Origin: Dyadobacter linearis
GTDB taxonomy: Bacteria > Bacteroidota > Bacteroidia > Cytophagales > Spirosomataceae
Assembly (NCBI RefSeq): GCF_907165045.1
Contig: NZ_CAJRAU010000001.1
Location: 620,001-684,000, forward strand
Length of the DNA stretch: 64,000 nucleotides
Reading direction: 5' to 3'
Shown here one piece after another: positions 42,399-51,922 of this stretch. Every line of letters starts with the position of its first letter. Position 1 is the stretch's first letter. The notes beneath the pieces were generated by a model that ran no database searches, was not told the DNA's origin, and saw nothing but the letters and a program-made list of their open reading frames with translations. The translations under genes were made by a program, and so were the position numbers.

Positions 42399-43211
42399 AT
42401 GGATCACATTTCAAAGTACCTGACCAAGGAGATCAAACTTTCCAGCTACGACGACAAATTGTTTAAGTCAGACCTGATGTTTGATGATCACATGCTGATC
42501 TGGTTTATTTCCGGCGAAACAAAAATAATACAGGCGGATGCTACTCACTATTTCAAAACGGGCGACATATTCCTGATCCCGAGAAATCAACTGGCCACAA
42601 TTGTTAACTACCCCAAAAATGGGCAGCCGCATAAAACAGTAGTCATGCATTTGTCGACCGAACGGTTGAAACGGTTTTATGAAAAAATAGAGGTTACAAG
42701 AAACGGTAGCGCCGTGCAGCAGATTTTCAGCTTCAATAATCATCCCTTTCTGGAAAGTTGCCTGGCTTCATTAATACCATACTTTAATGTAAAGGGCGAG
42801 TTTCCGGAAAGTATTGCCTCACTAAAAATCACGGAAGCGATTACAATCCTGAGAGAAATTGACAAGACGGTCGACAGCGTGCTGGCAAACTTTGACGAAC
42901 CTGGAAAAATTGATCTGATCGATTTTATGCAGCGCAATTTTATGTTCAATATGCCGATGGAAAAACTTGGTTATCTGACTGGCCGGAGCTTGTCGACGTT
43001 CAATAGGGATTTCAGGAAATTGTTTGATATAACACCCCAGAAATGGCTTACAGAAAAAAGGCTCGAACTGGCCTATTACCAACTGTCGGAAAAGAAGAAA
43101 AAACCCACAGAAGTATATCTGGAAGTAGGCTTTGAGGATCTGTCCCATTTCTCTTTTGCATTTAAGAAAAAATATGGAATTGCCCCGACGCAGCTGCATT
43201 CCCGCGCTTAG
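42399..43211 (+). CDS. AraC-family transcriptional regulator
   Basis: A 270-residue regulator with an N-terminal cupin-like sensor (MLIWFISGETKIIQADATHYFKTGDIFLIPRNQ) and C-terminal HTH pair: NFMFNMPMEKLGYLTGRSLSTFNRDFRKLFDITPQKWLTEKRL and PTEVYLEVGFEDLSHFSFAFKKKYGIAPTQL. This belongs to the AraC group often adjacent to an oxidoreductase it controls, here the SDR just upstream. It converges with a small gene, overlapping stop codons by 4 bp. Confidence 0.9.
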   Translation: MDHISKYLTKEIKLSSYDDKLFKSDLMFDDHMLIWFISGETKIIQADATHYFKTGDIFLIPRNQLATIVNYPKNGQPHKTVVMHLSTERLKRFYEKIEVTRNGSAVQQIFSFNNHPFLESCLASLIPYFNVKGEFPESIASLKITEAITILREIDKTVDSVLANFDEPGKIDLIDFMQRNFMFNMPMEKLGYLTGRSLSTFNRDFRKLFDITPQKWLTEKRLELAYYQLSEKKKKPTEVYLEVGFEDLSHFSFAFKKKYGIAPTQLHSRA

Positions 43212-43444
43212 CCCAATCCTTCTATTGTGGAAACGATTGCCTGCATGAGCCCCTTGTCGATTTTCACAGGTTCGCCCTTATCCTGCATTACCCGGAAGTT
43301 TCCTTCGTTATCCTTTTCCAGGATCAGTCGCTGGTCCCCTACCTGCACGTGTAGTTGGTAAGCATAACCAAAAGTGACGACGGTAACAGGGAATTCAAGG
43401 GTTTCTCCCTGATATTCCACTGGAATTAGTATTGGCTCTTCCAT
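43208..43444 (-). CDS. Small conserved protein of unknown function
   Basis: 78 residues from the ATG at 43444 (MEEPILIPVEYQGETLEFPV); the longer frame to 43495 adds 17 residues unlike the rest. Three beta-strand-like stretches (ILIPVEYQ, FPVTVVTFGYAYQLHVQV, RLILEKDNEGNFRVM) and a C-terminal helix (KGLMQAIVSTIEGL). Soluble. Not recognised. It overlaps the AraC gene at their 3' ends. Confidence 0.65.
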   Translation of the reverse strand: MEEPILIPVEYQGETLEFPVTVVTFGYAYQLHVQVGDQRLILEKDNEGNFRVMQDKGEPVKIDKGLMQAIVSTIEGLG

Positions 43445-43554
43445 AAATAATTTCGAAACGCTGAGTAATAAGAAGCAAATCTCCCGAAACTTCAACTAGG
43501 GATCAAATCTCTTTAACACCGGGATAACAAGCGTGCCGAATTAAAATCGTGCCG

Positions 43555-44817
43555 TTACAAAAGCACGCTGAAATAGCCCCTTTTGCCACGCTGCGTTCCC
43601 AGGAAGATCAGCTTTTCATTGCCTTGCCACTGGGGTTGATAATCGTCGGAAGGAATAAGGTCCGGTAGCAGTTCCACCCGCCTGACCTTGCCGGTGGTGA
43701 GGTCGCGGACCCATAAGCTGTAAGAAATGAATGAAGGATTTGCGCGACTGCTCAGGAAGGCGAGCTGTTTTCCGTCGGGCGAGAACGAAGGATTGGTATC
43801 GATCCAGCCGGGCTGGGTCTCAAAAAACTTTTGCTCGCCCGATCCGTCAGTCGCATACAGCGAAATAGCAAAACGCACGTGCTTGCCGCCGTCGCTTCGC
43901 GTACGCGACACAGCAATATGCCGGCCGTTGGGCGACCAATCTATATTCGCCTGCCGGAAACTATTCAGATCGCGGAACCGCATGGGCGGGGTCAATGGTA
44001 CCGGAGCGCCTCCCGCTACCGGCATTTTCCAAAGCCGGCCCTCTTCTTCGGTAACTGTCGGAAAAGCCAGCCAGTTACCGTCGGGCGACCAGGTCAATCC
44101 ATATAGCTGATCCAGATTTTCCGCCGGAAGTGTACGGGTAACGCCTGTGGCGACGGTGTAGATAACCACGCCCTTTTCAGTAGGTGACAAATACGCAACC
44201 TGTTTTCCATCATCTGAAAAAGCGGGTCTGAAACCTTCGCGGGTGATCAATTTTCTGGAAGTAATCTGCTCATTTTCCAGCTCTGCCAGATACAACGGCG
44301 ATAAGTTCTGACCCGGAGCCTGTACCATCGCAACCGAGTAGAGCGCTGTTTTCCCGTCGGGCGTCACAGCCCCGCCTGTTACCAGATCCGATGTGCCGAA
44401 GCCCGGATAAAAAGCCGATTGGGAAAGTGGGCCGCTGGTAGCCATAACCGGATCGGAACTGACGGGCGGCGCGCCTTTGGCTTTTGAGACGATACGGGCT
44501 ACCAACTGTCCACCCCGGCCGGCTGTGGGGATATTGATTGATTTCTGATCCGCACGAACGGTCCGGTATGTTTGAAACGGGCCCAGCTCATCAGCAGCGA
44601 TCTGAATTTCATATTCCTCGGCTTCCACATCCGCGATGTCAGGGCACGGCAACATGTAACAGATAATGCTGATCCCCTCCCAACTCAACTGATACTCGCT
44701 ACCACTTACGGTTATTTGCAAACCAACAGGGCGTACCCGTTTGGACGGGTCAATCGCTTCCTCTTTGCAGGCGTACAGAAAAAGGAGCGTGATCAGAAAG
44801 AGTAGTGAACGTTTCAT
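43555..44817 (-). CDS. TolB/WD40-like beta-propeller lipoprotein
   Basis: 420 residues from the ATG at 44817; an upstream frame would add 10 residues before the leader. Lipoprotein leader with cysteine 16 (FLYAC). After an N-terminal beta-sandwich (about 25-125) come TolB-like propeller blades: AFSDDGKQVAYLSPTE, TWSPDGNWLAFPTVTEE, DWSPNGRHIAVSRTRS, SFSPDGKQLAFLSS, each with the (F/W)SPDG-x-(Q/H)-(L/I)-A pattern. Divergent from the sulfatase. Role unknown; typical of surface binding proteins or sensors. Confidence 0.86.
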   Translation of the reverse strand: MKRSLLFLITLLFLYACKEEAIDPSKRVRPVGLQITVSGSEYQLSWEGISIICYMLPCPDIADVEAEEYEIQIAADELGPFQTYRTVRADQKSINIPTAGRGGQLVARIVSKAKGAPPVSSDPVMATSGPLSQSAFYPGFGTSDLVTGGAVTPDGKTALYSVAMVQAPGQNLSPLYLAELENEQITSRKLITREGFRPAFSDDGKQVAYLSPTEKGVVIYTVATGVTRTLPAENLDQLYGLTWSPDGNWLAFPTVTEEEGRLWKMPVAGGAPVPLTPPMRFRDLNSFRQANIDWSPNGRHIAVSRTRSDGGKHVRFAISLYATDGSGEQKFFETQPGWIDTNPSFSPDGKQLAFLSSRANPSFISYSLWVRDLTTGKVRRVELLPDLIPSDDYQPQWQGNEKLIFLGTQRGKRGYFSVLL

Positions 44818-44924
44818 AGTAAATACGTTTAGACGTTGGTAGCGCATTTAAGACGCCGGTAAAGTATAAAAGGTTGGCAGATAGTTTCACGCCTTTTTTG
44901 ACTTCTATAAAAAAATCACCTTTT

Positions 44925-46487
44925 ATGATTACTAATAAAGCAAAGCAGTTTACAATACCCTGTGTCGCGCTGGCCATTTTAATTGCGGCTACCGGCTGGC
45001 AGTTTACGGCAAAAGAAAACAGGGCGGCAAAACCCAACATCATCCTGATCAACCTCGACGACCTGGGTTACGGCGACGTGGGCGCGTACGGGGCAACCGC
45101 GCTGAAAACGCCTAATATGGACAAGATCGCAAATGGTGGTATTCGTTTTACAAATGGCTATGCTACTTCGTCGACCTGTACGCCGAGCCGCTTTGCATTG
45201 GTGACCGGCGTGTATCCATGGCGCAATAAAGACGCGAAGATCCTGCCCGGCGATGCGCCGCTGCTGATCGATACTGCGCAAATGACCATTCCGAAAATCC
45301 TTAAAAAAGCGGGTTACGCCACGGGAATCGTAGGAAAATGGCACCTGGGACTCGGTGATGGAAATACGGATTGGAACAAGGAGATCAAACCCGGACCGAA
45401 CCAGCTTGGTTTTGATTATTCGTATATCCTGGCAGCTACCCAGGACCGCGTACCGACGGTTTATATTGAAAATACCCGCGTCGTCGGCCTCGATCCGAGC
45501 GATCCTATTCAGGTGAGTTACAAAGAAAATTTCCCTGGCGAACCGACCGGAAAAGCCAATCCGGAGCTACTAAAAATGAAGTGGCACCACGGTCACGATC
45601 AGAGCATTACGAACGGAATTTCGCGCATTGGCTACATGAAGGGCGGCGCGAAAGCCAAGTGGGATGATGAAGAAATGGCCGATCTGTTCCTGACGAAAGC
45701 GCAGGCATTTATTACAGATCACAAATCAAAACCCTTCTTCCTGTACTACGCCATGCAGCAGCCGCACGTGCCGCGCACGCCAAATCCGCGTTTCAAAGGT
45801 GTTACCGGGCTCGGACCCAGAGGCGACGCAATAGCCGAAGCTGACTGGTGCCTGGGCGAGTTGCTCAAAACGCTTGAAAAAGAAGGAATCCTGGAAAATA
45901 CACTGGTCATTTTCACCAGCGACAATGGCCCGGTCGTGAACGATGGTTACCACGATGACGCGGTGGAAAAGCTGGGAAACCACAAACCTGCGGGACCGTT
46001 ACGTGGCGGCAAATACAGCCTGTTTGAAGCTGGTGTGCGGGTTCCGTTCATTACCTATTGGAAAGGCACGATTGAACCGGCGGTTTCTGACGCAGTAGTT
46101 TGCCAGCTCGATTTGCTGAGCTCACTTGCGCATTTGGCCGGGCAGGAAGCGAAAGGTTTGGACAGTCAGAACTACCTGGATGTGTTTTTGGGTAAAAGTA
46201 AAAAAGGGCGGAACGAACTGGTGATCGAAGCCGGCTCGCGCACTGCATTGCGGCAGGGCGATTTTGTGATGATACCGCCTTACAACGGTCCGGCGGTGAA
46301 CAAGCAGGTCAATATCGAACTGGGGAACGCGAAGGAATATCAACTATACAATTTGAAAACAGATGTTGGTCAGCAGAATAACCTTGCGAAGTCCCAACCT
46401 GAAAAACTGAAACAATTGATCGCCGCTTATGAGCAGCTGGCGAAGGGTATTTCAAACCAAAAGACAGAAACGCTTAAACTGGAATAG
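44925..46487 (+). CDS. Exported arylsulfatase (formylglycine type)
   Basis: 520 residues from the ATG at 44925 (MITNKAKQFTIPCVALAILI); the TTG at 44874 gives 17 extra residues. It has a membrane or signal segment near residues 9-25. KPNIILINLDDLGYGDVGAYG gives two metal-binding aspartates; STCTPSRFALVTG carries the catalytic cysteine 85 in C-T-P-S-R, to be oxidised to formylglycine. KWHLGLG (catalytic Lys/His), LYYAMQQPHVPRTPN and FTSDNGPV (metal Asp-Asn) are all present. It removes sulfate esters from glycans or small sulfates. Ends 13 bp before a hairpin terminator. Confidence 0.95.
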   Translation: MITNKAKQFTIPCVALAILIAATGWQFTAKENRAAKPNIILINLDDLGYGDVGAYGATALKTPNMDKIANGGIRFTNGYATSSTCTPSRFALVTGVYPWRNKDAKILPGDAPLLIDTAQMTIPKILKKAGYATGIVGKWHLGLGDGNTDWNKEIKPGPNQLGFDYSYILAATQDRVPTVYIENTRVVGLDPSDPIQVSYKENFPGEPTGKANPELLKMKWHHGHDQSITNGISRIGYMKGGAKAKWDDEEMADLFLTKAQAFITDHKSKPFFLYYAMQQPHVPRTPNPRFKGVTGLGPRGDAIAEADWCLGELLKTLEKEGILENTLVIFTSDNGPVVNDGYHDDAVEKLGNHKPAGPLRGGKYSLFEAGVRVPFITYWKGTIEPAVSDAVVCQLDLLSSLAHLAGQEAKGLDSQNYLDVFLGKSKKGRNELVIEAGSRTALRQGDFVMIPPYNGPAVNKQVNIELGNAKEYQLYNLKTDVGQQNNLAKSQPEKLKQLIAAYEQLAKGISNQKTETLKLE

Positions 46488-46499
46488 AGGCGAAAAGTG

Positions 46500-46537
46500 C
46501 TGATGCGGGCCATTTTGCAGCCCGCATCAGTTATTTT
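46500..46537 (+). terminator. Terminator after the sulfatase
   Basis: A perfect 11-bp stem CTGATGCGGGC/GCCCGCATCAG with a 9-nt loop and TTATTTT tail. The right arm overlaps the stop codon of the converging small gene. Confidence 0.8.
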
Positions 46538-46781
46538 CAAGTAAAATCCGATACTTGTCAACCTGACTTTCAAAGTTCCTAATCGCTACCTCGTAGATGA
46601 TTTTCAGCGATTCCAGGTCGTCTATATCCTTTTCATAATCGTCGCTGGCCTGCACATTCCGATCGAGTTTCGATAGCAGTTTTTCGAGCTTTTTCAATGA
46701 ACCCGCATTCTCTTCCGCGCGGTACTGATACCAGTCCAGCAGTTGCCTGTAATTTTCTTTTAAGCTGTCTTTTTTCGCCAT
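46527..46781 (-). CDS. Small coiled-coil protein of unknown function
   Basis: 84 residues, highly charged and all-helical in appearance: SLKENYRQLLDWYQYRAEEN, SLKKLEKLLSKLDRNVQ, DIDDLESLKIIYEVAIRNFESQVDKYRILLENN. Two heptad-like helices suggest a helical hairpin or dimer. No signal peptide. Not recognised. Separate from the DUF1080-like gene by 69 bp on the same strand. Confidence 0.6.
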   Translation of the reverse strand: MAKKDSLKENYRQLLDWYQYRAEENAGSLKKLEKLLSKLDRNVQASDDYEKDIDDLESLKIIYEVAIRNFESQVDKYRILLENN

Positions 46782-46849
46782 TGTTAAACCTTTATCCGCA
46801 GGTCAACAATATCTGTGCCACTTTTTTGGATGGCTGAATAATGCGCGCC

Positions 46850-48274
46850 CTACTCCCGCAAAAATTCGCGGCTTTCGGTTCCCTGCCTCAATATCACCTT
46901 TTTCTCCGCCAAACTGAATTCAAAAGTGGCTCCTTCTGCGGGATAGGAAAAGGAATGCTTGCCGGTTACCTGCAGTTCGGCAGGTTTCTGGCCGGTAGGC
47001 TCGACACTCAGCCCGGTTTCGCTTTTTGCAAAAATCAGCTTATACCCCGCCTGCACGCTGCTGTAAGTACCGATGTAAGGTTCCAGGTCGATGCTCGCGA
47101 TCTCTTTGGCGAGGCTGACAATCCCTGAAATATGATCGGTACCGGTGATCCCGTCGCCCTGTTTTAGCCGCGCCATGATACCCCAGCCGTAAAAATCATT
47201 CGAAACGCCGATCAGCAGATCGTTCTCGCCCGCATTCAGGTTCAGATCGACCGTCGCATTCTGGATTGAGATCCTGCCGTCGGGGTAGCGTTTCATATTC
47301 TGCTGGAAAAGGTTCTTATCTGCGAAAATGATCTGGTTGTTGAGAAATACCCAAACCTCGTCGCTGAAACCGAGTTGTAGTGCCACTTTTGCAGCTTCCT
47401 TTGCAGTAATCCTCGTTTTGAGCCAGATCGCCCTGCGTGTTTTACTACCGCCGTGCTTCCTTGTCAGGTTCACAAAACCTGCGCGTTCGGCAGCAATACT
47501 ATCTGTAAAAAGTTGGGGTTTGGGCTGGTTTTGAAAGGATAGTTCACTGCCTACCGGTAGCTCGAACGGCGCGCTTGATGCCCATTTTCGGAGGTAAAGT
47601 CCGTCGTGGTCGGTGATATCAGGCAATGCGAACGGGCTCAGACCTTCCACTTCGTCGGGCTTCACCTGCACATTGGCAATATAGGAAGCGCCTTCAAAAG
47701 CAATACTACCCTCAGCCGCGGAGCCTTCCAGCCTGGGAATATCCAGTACCGGTTTGGTTGCATTGTTGAGAAAAACTTGCAGGCGTTTGCCCGAGATAAT
47801 CAGTTTCAAGTGATTCCACTCCCCCGGCTTCAATATCGCAGGCGCCTGATAGTCAGGATACATATCCCACATATTGATCCCATCAAAATAAGGACAATAC
47901 TGTATTCCCTGATTCGCCAGCCGGTTGTTCACGCGCGACATGCGCAGGTACACGATCTCCTGCTCCCTGGCGTCTTTGCGATGGAAGTAAATGCTTTCGG
48001 CGAATTCAGATTCAGAAGGATCAATGTCAAATTCAATGGTCCCGTTTTTGAAAACGAGGTCTTTCAAAACTACCTGGCCGGATCTTTTTTCGATCTTCAT
48101 CGCCTTCGCGCCTTTGTACGTTTCGAAAGCGACCTTACCTTCCTGAAATTCCCATTTCTCCGCTGTAAGGGGAATAAGATAATCGACTTTTGCAGCCGCA
48201 GGAGTTACTTTTTTCCTTTGACCAAAACACTGAACCGAGAGAAGAATGAGTAAAATGGGAACGACGTTTTTCAT
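46850..48274 (-). CDS. Exported two-domain beta-sandwich protein (DUF1080-like)
   Basis: 474 residues from the ATG at 48274 (MKNVVPILLILLSVQCFGQ, signal peptide). Residues about 30-190 form a laminin-G/3-keto-disaccharide hydrolase (DUF1080)-like domain: VVLKDLVFKNGTIEFDIDPSE, ESIYFHRKD, GEWNHLKLIISGKRLQVFLNN, GSIAFEGASYIANVQV. A second domain (about 250-390) resembles a jelly-roll of galactose-binding type: FPDGRIS region, LNLNAGENDLLIGVSNDFYGWGIMARL. A short beta domain ends it. It probably binds or cleaves a glycan in the periplasm. Catalytic residues cannot be named. Confidence 0.68.
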   Translation of the reverse strand: MKNVVPILLILLSVQCFGQRKKVTPAAAKVDYLIPLTAEKWEFQEGKVAFETYKGAKAMKIEKRSGQVVLKDLVFKNGTIEFDIDPSESEFAESIYFHRKDAREQEIVYLRMSRVNNRLANQGIQYCPYFDGINMWDMYPDYQAPAILKPGEWNHLKLIISGKRLQVFLNNATKPVLDIPRLEGSAAEGSIAFEGASYIANVQVKPDEVEGLSPFALPDITDHDGLYLRKWASSAPFELPVGSELSFQNQPKPQLFTDSIAAERAGFVNLTRKHGGSKTRRAIWLKTRITAKEAAKVALQLGFSDEVWVFLNNQIIFADKNLFQQNMKRYPDGRISIQNATVDLNLNAGENDLLIGVSNDFYGWGIMARLKQGDGITGTDHISGIVSLAKEIASIDLEPYIGTYSSVQAGYKLIFAKSETGLSVEPTGQKPAELQVTGKHSFSYPAEGATFEFSLAEKKVILRQGTESREFLRE

Positions 48275-48383
48275 AGCATTTTTGCTTGTTTTGTTTTGAA
48301 GCAAAAGTGCATTCCAATGCAGTTACAGCCTGTTCAAACCTGGGGCAAATTCAGTCCAAGATGCTTTCAAGCAGAATAATCAC

Positions 48384-49991
48384 TCATTTCGGACTGATAT
48401 AGGTCTCAAATTTCAGGCTTCTGTTTTTCTCGATCACGAAATCCCCATCACCCTTCACCGCCGCCGCGCCTTTTGGATAAGACAGCGAATCATTGAACTG
48501 AAAACCATAGCAGCCTTTTGTAGTTTTTGATTTCAATGCGATCACATATTTCTTCCCTTTCTCTACCTGAATATTGGGGTTGAAGTGAAGTCGCTTGGGC
48601 GCCCAGCCCATAGAATCGGGCTCGGCAACGGTGGCAAAGAGAGAGGAACCAGTTGGTAACCCGGAATCGGTTGCAGGATATATATTCAATTCAAGCCCGG
48701 AGTCGGGGTAACCATCGCGGAAAGTCGTAAAATTAACTTCGCTCAACTTGCCCGATCTGGTAGCTACAAAAGATTGCGTCCGCTCCTTTCCGTTACTAAT
48801 ATCACACTGTGTTGTAAAACCCTCCCGGCCCGAAGAATTGTCGATATTTTTCCGTGACTTTTGGTCAGGTACAGCGCCTACTTTGACGCGCACATTTTCG
48901 CTCGGATTGCAGGGAACAGGCTCAATAGCGCCCTTTTCATCAAATTTCAGCGGCGCCCAGAAATAGTTGGCCAGCGCCTCATTTTTGGCTGCATTGTTCC
49001 ACAGATCGCTCCCATACAGATAGACTGTTTCAGAGTCAAATTGGATCGTGGAAACGAAGGAAGGTTGCCCGCCGCAGGATTTATCACTGATACTGATCCC
49101 CTCCGACCAGGGCCCGAGCGGCGATTTGGCGGTACGGTAAGAAGTGCCGGTACCGGAGCAATACCCGCAGTTGGGATCCGAATACAGGAGGTAGTAAATG
49201 CCATTTCGTTTCATCAGTCCCGGCGCTTCCGTTTTTCCCGGCGTCACTGCCTTCACGTGTTTGCCAGTGCCGGATAAATAATCGTCAGTCAGTTCTTCGA
49301 TCACGATAGTTCCTTTGGTCCGCCAGTCGGTGTAAGCTACGTAACCTTTACCATCATCGTCGACAAAAGTATCGTGGTCGCCATTGTTCAACCCGGCGGC
49401 TTCGGCATTCTGATTAACAGCCAGTTTTGGATTCTCAACTTCTGTAAAAGGTCCCGCTGGGTTTTTGCTCGTAAATACCCTGAATCCGACCACATTATCA
49501 TACACATTTACCCACAATACATACAGCCCGGTCTTTTTGTTAAAAACAACGTGAGGCCGGAAGCAACCGTACGTATTTCCATTACACCTGCTCTGCCAGA
49601 CGGGATTTTTGGCGTCAAATAAATAGCCCTTATCCGTCCAGTTCACCAGATCCGGCGAAGCGTACACTTTAAAACCACAAAACGGAGCGGACTTGTTCTG
49701 CCAGGCGAAACCGCAATCGTAGCTGGTTCCGTAGAGATAATAAGTCCCGTCGAAATAGGCGATCTCACCATCGTGCGCATCTATCGCATCGCCCGCAATA
49801 TCAAACCGGGTCACCTGCTTGCCCGATTCATTAAAATTAACAATGCTGACCGGCGACAACGTATTTCCCTTGCCAGTCGCTGCATCTCTTTTGCGTTTAC
49901 TCTGGCTGAATGTATCTGTAACCGGAAAAACGATTAAAAACAACAGGAATGCGGCAAGCATTCTGGCTATCAGACTGATTTGAAATTTCAT
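48384..49991 (-). CDS. Exported glycoside hydrolase family 43-like protein
   Basis: 535 residues from the ATG at 49991 (MKFQISLIARMLAAFLLFLI, signal peptide); the open frame runs 78 codons further up but lacks such a leader. A five-bladed propeller of GH43 type: AIDAHDGEIAYFDGTYYLYGTS gives the nucleophile-side aspartate region, FRPHVVFNKKTGLYVLWVN, NGDHDTFVDDDGKGYVAYTD and TEAPGLMKRNGIYYLLYSDPNCGY (catalytic Glu). A C-terminal beta-sandwich (about 385-535) follows. Cysteine-rich loops are unusual. The substrate is likely an arabino- or galacto-configured glycan, not determined. Confidence 0.82.
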   Translation of the reverse strand: MKFQISLIARMLAAFLLFLIVFPVTDTFSQSKRKRDAATGKGNTLSPVSIVNFNESGKQVTRFDIAGDAIDAHDGEIAYFDGTYYLYGTSYDCGFAWQNKSAPFCGFKVYASPDLVNWTDKGYLFDAKNPVWQSRCNGNTYGCFRPHVVFNKKTGLYVLWVNVYDNVVGFRVFTSKNPAGPFTEVENPKLAVNQNAEAAGLNNGDHDTFVDDDGKGYVAYTDWRTKGTIVIEELTDDYLSGTGKHVKAVTPGKTEAPGLMKRNGIYYLLYSDPNCGYCSGTGTSYRTAKSPLGPWSEGISISDKSCGGQPSFVSTIQFDSETVYLYGSDLWNNAAKNEALANYFWAPLKFDEKGAIEPVPCNPSENVRVKVGAVPDQKSRKNIDNSSGREGFTTQCDISNGKERTQSFVATRSGKLSEVNFTTFRDGYPDSGLELNIYPATDSGLPTGSSLFATVAEPDSMGWAPKRLHFNPNIQVEKGKKYVIALKSKTTKGCYGFQFNDSLSYPKGAAAVKGDGDFVIEKNRSLKFETYISPK

Positions 49992-50170
49992 AGGATTCAG
50001 GAAAATGGTCGATTCGAAAGCTACAAACCTACCGCCTAACCTCCCCGCCCGAAATGATCGAATTGGCTGATCTTTTACATATTTTGCTGTCGTGAAACCT
50101 CCCGCAAAATGGCGGGGTACAGATTTGTTATAGTTGAAGTGACCGTTAAAAAAACCATTTAAATCATACC

Positions 50171-51229
50171 ATGATAGAAACAACAAACGTGAAGGCATTC
50201 GGAACAGAAGCGGCCGAGGCTCCATTGAACGAACTTGGCATCAGCCGCAGAAAACCGACCGCGCACGATGTGGAAATCGACATTCTTTTCTGCGGAGTAT
50301 GTCATTCCGATTTGCATACCGCTAAAAATGAGTGGCACGGGACCCAGTATCCCTGCGTTCCCGGTCACGAGATCGTGGGGAAAATTATCAGTGTGGGCGA
50401 CCACGTGAGTAAGTTCAAAATCGGGGATACGGTGGGAGTCGGCTGTATCGTGGATTCCTGCCGCGAGTGCCAGTATTGCCAGGATGGTTTGGAACAATTT
50501 TGCGAACCGGGCATGACCGGCACCTACAATTCACCCGATAAATACCTCGATACACCGACATTCGGCGGGTATTCTGAAAGTGTGGTGGTGGATGAAAACT
50601 ATGTATTGCGCATTCCCGAAAATCTGGATCTGGCAGCGACTGCGCCCCTCTTGTGTGCAGGTATCACTACCTATTCCCCTCTGAGACACTGGAATGTGGG
50701 TCCCGGCCAAAAAGTGGGAATTGTTGGCATCGGCGGACTGGGGCACATGGGCATTAAGATCGCCAAGGCAATGGGCGCCGAGGTAGTAGCATTCACCACG
50801 TCGGAAGCGAAGTTTGCGGAGGCGAAACGCCTGGGCGCAGACGAAGTGGTGATGTCAAAAGATAAAGACCAGATGGCGGCTTACACGGGAAAGCTGCACT
50901 TTATATTAGACGCAGTTTCGGCGGAGCACGATATCAATGCATTCCTCAGCCTGCTCCGCGTGGACGGTTCCCTTGCACTGGTAGGCGCGCCTGAGCAGCC
51001 GCTACCCGTCGCTGCATTCAGTTTGATTATGGGGCGCAAAAGTTTTTCAGGCTCTATGATCGGCGGCATTGCGGAGACGCAGGAAATGCTTGACTTCTGC
51101 GGTGAACATAATATCACTGCTGACATTGAAATGATCGATATGCAGGAGATCAACGAAGCATACGAAAGAATGCTGAAAGGCGACGTGAAGTACCGTTTCG
51201 TGATTGATATGGCGTCCCTGAAAAAGTAA
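50171..51229 (+). CDS. Zinc-dependent alcohol dehydrogenase (CAD/YahK type)
   Basis: A 352-residue medium-chain dehydrogenase, probably an NADP-dependent aldehyde reductase. CGVCHSDLHTAKNEW gives catalytic Zn cysteine and histidine, YPCVPGHEIVGKI the glutamate, and CRECQYCQDGLEQFC the four structural zinc cysteines. VGIVGIGGLGHMGIKIAKAMGAEVVAFT is the cofactor site. IGGIAETQEMLDFCGEHNI is typical of this subgroup. Divergent from the GH43 gene. Full length; ends 31 bp before a terminator. Confidence 0.94.
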   Translation: MIETTNVKAFGTEAAEAPLNELGISRRKPTAHDVEIDILFCGVCHSDLHTAKNEWHGTQYPCVPGHEIVGKIISVGDHVSKFKIGDTVGVGCIVDSCRECQYCQDGLEQFCEPGMTGTYNSPDKYLDTPTFGGYSESVVVDENYVLRIPENLDLAATAPLLCAGITTYSPLRHWNVGPGQKVGIVGIGGLGHMGIKIAKAMGAEVVAFTTSEAKFAEAKRLGADEVVMSKDKDQMAAYTGKLHFILDAVSAEHDINAFLSLLRVDGSLALVGAPEQPLPVAAFSLIMGRKSFSGSMIGGIAETQEMLDFCGEHNITADIEMIDMQEINEAYERMLKGDVKYRFVIDMASLKK

Positions 51230-51260
51230 AATCGGATTCAAAAAAGGCTTGCATGAATAA

Positions 51261-51297
51261 AATGAAGTGTGCTCACAAGGTGCACTTCATTTTTTTT
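51261..51297 (+). terminator. Terminator after the alcohol dehydrogenase gene
   Basis: A 9-bp stem AATGAAGTG/CACTTCATT with weak inner pairing and a run of eight Ts. Confidence 0.85.
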
Positions 51298-51392
51298 GAA
51301 AATATTCACGCAAATTGTGTGACATTCTTTTTGTTGCTGCGAATAATTATTCAGGACAACATTAATTTTCACAAAGCAAAAGAAACAGCCTG

Positions 51393-51917
51393 ATGCATGT
51401 GCCGGGAGATTCCGATCTACGCGATACCGAAAGTTTTCTGAATGTGATCGATGCGAATAAGGGCATTATTTACAAAGTCGCGAATGCATATTGCCGCGAC
51501 AATGAAAACCGGAAAGATCTGATCCAGGAGATTACCGCACAGCTCTGGCTTGCGTTTCCAAAGTATGATGACCGGTTCATGCTCAGCACCTGGATGTACC
51601 GTATAGCGCTGAACGTTTCTATTTCTTTTTACCGGAAAGAGACAAAAAGGGATAAGCTGAATCAGCCGCTGACTGCCGAAATAATCAGCCTGATAACGGA
51701 AGATGCGCCTTTTGGTGCAAATTCTGAATTGTCGCTGCTGCACCGGTTTATCCGGGAGCTCAAAGAATTCGACCGGGCGTTGATCCTGCTTTATCTCGAA
51801 GACCGGAGTCAGCAGGAGATCGCCGACATTCTGGGAATTTCAATTTCTAATGTCTCGACAAAAGTGGCGCGGATCAAGGAACAACTCAGACAAAAATTTT
51901 CAATCTTAAAATCTTAA
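51393..51917 (+). CDS. ECF-type RNA polymerase sigma factor
   Basis: A 174-residue sigma-70 family protein with region 2 (YCRDNENRKDLIQEITAQLWLAFPKYDDRFMLSTWMYRIALNVSISFYR) and region 4 (EFDRALILLYLEDRSQQEIADILGISISNVSTKVARIKEQLRQKF). No region 1.1 or 3, the ECF layout. The following gene encodes a membrane protein 5 bp downstream in the place of an anti-sigma factor, though without a recognisable zinc anti-sigma motif. Confidence 0.93.
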   Translation: MHVPGDSDLRDTESFLNVIDANKGIIYKVANAYCRDNENRKDLIQEITAQLWLAFPKYDDRFMLSTWMYRIALNVSISFYRKETKRDKLNQPLTAEIISLITEDAPFGANSELSLLHRFIRELKEFDRALILLYLEDRSQQEIADILGISISNVSTKVARIKEQLRQKFSILKS

Positions 51918-51922
51918 CTACC

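Noticed and set aside
47606..48253. A 215-codon plus-strand frame opposite the DUF1080-like gene
   Set aside because: Antisense shadow, His/Arg/Phe-rich, without motif or independent start context.
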